Assembly (NCBI RefSeq): GCF_046630445.1
Contig: NC_092343.1
Span: forward strand, 135,587,501 to 135,651,500
Direction of reading: 5' to 3'
DNA length: 64,000 nucleotides
DNA from: Rutidosis leptorrhynchoides
Taxonomy: Eukaryota > Streptophyta > Magnoliopsida > Asterales > Asteraceae
Numbering within the stretch: the stretch's first letter is position 1; the number at the start of each line of letters is the position of its first letter. Below are positions 60,701 through 64,000 of this stretch, one piece after another. Both the position numbers and the translations under genes were made by a program. Under the pieces are notes generated by a model. The model was not told the origin of the DNA. It ran no database searches and saw only the letters and a list, made by a program, of their open reading frames with translations.

Positions 60701-62160
60701 ACATAAAAATTCGCATGAATCTCAACTCACAAATCAAAGAAGTTCAACGAGAAGCACTTACTAAAGAAAATATAGGAAATGAAATAATGAAGAAGTATGA
60801 GAAGCAACTCGTTATGCGGGAAGATGGAATTCGATATTTTGCAAATCGTATTTGGGTACCGAAGTTGGGTGGATTAAGGAAGTTGATATTGAACGAGGCA
60901 CATAAGACAAGATATTCGATACATCCTGGAGTTGGAAAGATGTACCAAGATCTTAAGACGCATTATTGGTGGCCTAATTTGAAGACAGACGTTGCAACAT
61001 ATGTTGGGGAATGTTTAACTTGTTCCAAAGTCAAAGCAGAACACCAGAAGCCGTCAGGGTTACTTCAACAACCAGAAATTCCAGAATGGAAATGGGACGG
61101 TATTACCATGGATTTCATCACGAAGTTACCAAAGACTGCCTGGGGATACGACACCATTTGGATAATTGTTGATCGTCTTACCAAATCTGCACATTTCTTG
61201 CCTATAAAGGAAACAGATAGAATGGAGAAATTATTACGATTATATATAAAGGAAATAGTTTCAAGGCATGGAATACCTATTTCCATTATATCTGATCGTG
61301 ATAGTAGATTTACCTCAAAGTTCTGGCAATCACTACAGGAGGCACTAGGAACTCGTTTGGATATGAGTACCGCATATCATCCGCAAACGGACGAGCAGAG
61401 TGAAAGAACAATTCAGACTCTTGAAGACATGCTCAGGGCATGTGTGATCGATTTTGGAAACGGATGGGATAAGTATCTACCATTAGCAGAATTCTCGTAT
61501 AATAATAGTTATCATGCGAGCATTAAAGCTGCACCATTCGAAGCATTGTACGGAAGGAAGTGTAGATCTCCTATCTGTTGGAATGAAGTAGGAGATCGAC
61601 AATTAACTGGTCCCGAGATCATACATGAAACTACTGAAAAGATAGTACAAATCAAAGAGAGATTGAAAACAGCCCGTAGTCGCCAAAAGAGCTACGCCGA
61701 TGTCCGAAGGAAACCATTAGAGTTTCAGATTGGTGACATGGTTATGCTAAAGGTGTCACCTTGGAAAGGTGTAATACGTTTCGGTAAAAGAGGTAAACTG
61801 AACCCAAGATATGTAGGCCCGTTCAAGATCATCGAACGCATTGGACCGGTAGCTTATCGACTCGAGTTACCGCAACAACTCGCCGGAGTACATAATACCT
61901 TTCACGTCTCGAACCTTAAGAAGTGTCTTGCAAAGGAAGACCTCACCATTCCTCTTGAAGAAATCCATGTCGACGAGAAACTACAATTCATCGAAGAACC
62001 AATCGAAATCATGGATCGTGAAGTTAAACGGCTCAAGCAGAGCAACATACCGATCGTTAAGGTTCGTTGGAATGCTCGAAGGGGTCTCGAGTTTACTTGG
62101 GAACGAGAGGATCAAATGAAACAAAAGTATCCACACTTGTTTCCCGATGACGCAAAATAG
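57730..62160 (+). CDS. Gag-pol polyprotein with chromodomain, Tekay element 2
   Basis: 1476 residues, uninterrupted and collinear with element 1 without gaps, so the same numbering holds: zinc knuckles at 287-300 and 327-340, protease Asp 385 in DTGA, RT FIDD at 721-724, RNase H Asp 870, integrase D1128, D1189 and E1225, chromodomain about 1420-1470. A conserved Gly just before the catalytic Glu is changed: TDEQSER replaces TDGQSER. That might weaken the integrase. The protease loop reads RSYVCRDF against RSYVSRGF in element 1. The ATG follows TTTCATTAG/GAA, a possible splice acceptor. The ORF looks able to yield all proteins. Confidence 0.95.
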   Translation: MARLNRMTEQEIQELINQRVNDRMLWVEAARGAAVNPNPRVGCTYKTFQACKPSSFSGTEGPIGLTRWIEKMETVFKISGCVEKDMTKYASCTLQDSALTWWKNYVKAVGGDVAYDTPWEEFKTMLINKYCPRNEVRKLEDELRSLKVIGTEITNYNQRFMELVLLCPELVPTEERKIEMYKDGLPKKVKENVTASKPKTIHEAITMANELMDQVIMDKKVSNTDVKVSGNKRKWNGNYDRGNQQQSFKKQEITQGAGSGLSFGYKGQNPLCNRCHKHHSGYCNVVCNKCNRKGHLAEDCRALVINTNGTKTPATNVNRTALATITCYGCGKQGHYKSQCPNPEKNIGPARGRAFVINAREACEDPELVTGTFTINNLSASIIFDTGADRSYVCRDFHAKLNCSSLPLDAKYMIELANGKLIKADKICRDCKINLAGETFKIDLIPVELGSFDVIVGMDWMSKIGAEVVCAKKAIRIPRKNKTPVMIYGEKGNSKLKLISYLKAQKFLKKGCYAILAHVNKVEKKEKEKCINDVPVARDFPEVFPEELPGLPPFRSVEFQIDLVPGAAPVARAPYRLAPSELKELQSQLKELLDRGFIRPSTSPWGAPILFVKKKDGSFRMCIDYRELNKLTIKNRYPLPRIDDLFDQLQGSCVYSKIDLRSGYHQLRVKEEDIPKTAFRTRYGHYEFLVMPFGLTNAPAVFMDLMNRVCSPYLDKFVIVFIDDILIYSKSEQEHEQHVRLILELLRKEQLYAKFSKCAFWLKEVQFLGHVVSSKGIQVDPAKIKAIEKWETPKTPTQIRQFLGLAGYYRRFIQDFSRIAKPLTALTQKGKKYEWTSEQENAFQLLKKKLTTAPILSLPEGNDDFEIYCDASRQGFGCVLMQRKKVIAYASRQLKIHERNYTTHDLELGAVVFALKIWRHYLYGVRCTVFTDHKSLQHIFDQKQLNMRQRRWVELINDYDCEIRYHPGKANVVADALSRKEREPIRVRAMNIKIRMNLNSQIKEVQREALTKENIGNEIMKKYEKQLVMREDGIRYFANRIWVPKLGGLRKLILNEAHKTRYSIHPGVGKMYQDLKTHYWWPNLKTDVATYVGECLTCSKVKAEHQKPSGLLQQPEIPEWKWDGITMDFITKLPKTAWGYDTIWIIVDRLTKSAHFLPIKETDRMEKLLRLYIKEIVSRHGIPISIISDRDSRFTSKFWQSLQEALGTRLDMSTAYHPQTDEQSERTIQTLEDMLRACVIDFGNGWDKYLPLAEFSYNNSYHASIKAAPFEALYGRKCRSPICWNEVGDRQLTGPEIIHETTEKIVQIKERLKTARSRQKSYADVRRKPLEFQIGDMVMLKVSPWKGVIRFGKRGKLNPRYVGPFKIIERIGPVAYRLELPQQLAGVHNTFHVSNLKKCLAKEDLTIPLEEIHVDEKLQFIEEPIEIMDREVKRLKQSNIPIVKVRWNARRGLEFTWEREDQMKQKYPHLFPDDAK

Positions 62161-62192
62161 GTACAATTTTAAAATTTCGGGACGAAATTTAT

Positions 62193-62207
62193 TTAACGGG
62201 TAGGTAC
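62193..62207 (+). other. Polypurine tract of Tekay element 2
   Basis: TTAACGGGTAGGTAC abuts the 3' LTR start at 62208. Confidence 0.85.
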
Positions 62208-64000
62208 TGTAATGACCCGCACTTTTTCGATCATTCTATATTTATAAGATTAATATTTACATAAATTAAACCTTATCAACATGACAAGCAATCCAAATTG
62301 TTGAGACTTATGTCTTCGAAAAGAGTTTTACACAACGTTTGACCGTCCAATTTGACCGATGATATCACGAACTATACAATATATGATAATTATACGTTTG
62401 TGTATATATATGTATATATACATATTTAACATGACCTAAGAATGTTTTAATATCTCATTTTGTATTAATAACAATAAGTTATAAGTATATTTTGAAACTA
62501 CTAACTTAAGTTTTCAAAACGATAACCATACGTAACGTTATTTGACTTAAATACTTATGACCTATAATGTTTATACATATATCGTATAAGTAATGTATTT
62601 AATCACTTTTAAAGACTTAAATACATAAAACAATATAAGTATATTTACAAAAGATAGCTATATTTGAATCCTCGTTCCGTTTTCTCAAAGATTTCTATAC
62701 GTATACCTAGGGTATATGTACCCGTATCATACGCAGCTTCTAGATGTATTTACTATTGGTATATACCAATAAAAATCTGCTCCTTAGCAGCCTTAAATGA
62801 TTAAGAAACATGTGGAACCAACCATTTGTCAAGTAGCATGAATTATTTAGCAAGAAAACAAAGTTAGGTATCTTTTTTTTCCTTTATAACCTAAAAACGT
62901 TTTTATGCATGCACACCATTTCTTCACCCCATTTTCTCATACTTACACTCCCATTTCTCTCTCAAAATACTCTTAACCTCATACTTGATCATCTCCAAGC
63001 ATTTTCCCCATCATTTAGCTTCAAAAACAACACTTAAACCTCATAAGAAAACCTTACAAAAACACTTCAAGAAATCCTTCCAAGAACACCAACTTACTTC
63101 CAATCTTTCATCCACTTCCATCACCCTTTTTGTTCTAGGTTCTTACTCCTCTTTTACAACAACCTTGTCCAAGTAACTTGAGGTAGAATCTATGTTCATA
63201 ACCTTATTCGATTCATATATATATAGCTATCTTATTTTGTGGTATAAAATTTTAACAACAAGAACATAGTTTGAATGTTTTCAAACTTGTTTGCAAACTA
63301 AATAGATCCTTCTAACTTAACTTTTAAAATACTCCAAGACCTGTAATATAACTTAAATATATGCTAATTTAACAAGGTATAACTTGGTTTTTCAAAGATT
63401 ATCTTAAAAACTGTTTTTACGACGTCGGAGTGCCACCGGGGGCTGTTTTGGGTTGGATAATTAAAAACCATCTTAAACTTTGAATTGGAGGTTTATTTTC
63501 TGGAAAAATGATTTTTACTATGAATATGATAACACATAAAAATTTCATGATTTAACTCAAAGTATAAGTATTTTTAGAAAAATAATCATTTAAGGTTGTT
63601 TACATGATGGAAAATGATTAACTTCATAAGTTTCACTAAAGTTTGACCTATGCCGTGTGATTTTGAATACAAACTAAGGTATTTAGTTCATAGTCTTAAA
63701 GAGGGACTCGATCCAAGAAGATGGCAAGTTGAATCAACGAAAACGGAGTTGTAACGAAGAAACTATGACCGAAACAAAATCGGATATCCAAGACTAGTTT
63801 AGCCACGAAAATAATTGGAAAAAATTAAATAAATCACATCTTTTTAAGTTAACATGATATTTTATAAATATGTACTTATAATTCAATTTTATATGGTTCA
63901 GGATCACCCGTAAACAACACGAGAAGATTAATCATAAGATCCCATGATTGTACTCAACACGTCATTTGACAACACCGGTACTTTATGTACGCAACACGTC
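62208..64000 (+). repeat. 3' LTR of Tekay element 2, truncated by the window
   Basis: The first 1793 bases of the 2934-bp LTR. Differences from the 5' copy seen by eye: near 62275, 62949, 63717 and 63953. Confidence 0.92.

Larger units (their letters stand above)
53778..64000 (+). mobile_element. Tekay-type chromovirus (element 2), 3' end beyond the window
   Basis: It has the same layout as element 1: 5' LTR 53778-56711, primer site, ORF0, internal PPT copy, uninterrupted gag-pol, PPT, and the first 1793 bp of the 3' LTR. The 5' and 3' LTRs differ at about four positions over that shared part, so this is also a young insertion. It is inserted in the pol C-terminus of the family-A array. Confidence 0.92.

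Overview
This is plant nuclear DNA, very probably from the daisy family (Asteraceae). It is AT-rich and almost wholly built of nested retrotransposons. The family is an inference from the retroelement types (long-LTR Tekay-like chromoviruses, Athila-like Ty3 elements, a tRNA-derived SINE, L1-type LINE tails) and from a kinase remnant of a type I associate with Asteraceae. I see no rRNA, free-standing tRNA or CRISPR, and only weak traces of ordinary host genes.

Left block (1-21602). The window opens inside a plus-strand Tekay-type LTR (1-2501), which abuts the right end of an Athila-like LTR (2502-3673). Next is a decayed minus-strand Athila-type element: pol and gag fragments at 3674-7330 and 18281-19816, a tRNA-Asp-type primer site at 19950-19965 and a 5' LTR at 19972-21602. 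Its gag is split by a young, complete plus-strand Tekay chromovirus (7331-18275) with a GGTGG target duplication, two 2711-bp LTRs, an acidic leader ORF and an uninterrupted 1476-residue gag-pol with a C-terminal chromodomain.

Middle block (21603-28842). This is the least repetitive part. It has exon-like minus-strand pieces of an unrecognised gene, a SINE inside an older 76-85-bp tandem repeat, a likely copia LTR, two 5'-truncated LINE copies (one carrying a zf-RVT domain) and a broken receptor-like pseudokinase gene.

Right block (28843-64000). The nest is several levels deep. A minus-strand copia element (28843-32308) is cut by a minus-strand element with 3.65-kb LTRs and almost no coding capacity (32309-40453). 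That is cut by a minus-strand Tekay-like array with the order LTR-internal-LTR-internal (40454-53777), which is cut by a second intact plus-strand Tekay chromovirus (53778 to beyond 64000).

Most notable: the minus-strand Tekay copy at 40454-53639 carries an uninterrupted 227-codon F-box gene (48761-49444) between its leader ORF and gag, although its gag-pol is broken by stops and frameshifts. All four Tekay-like internal regions also share two features that do not belong to the usual gag-pol plan: a coding region upstream of gag, and a second copy of the polypurine-tract sequence just ahead of gag (or where gag would be). The elements look like modular cassettes that tolerate additions at this position.
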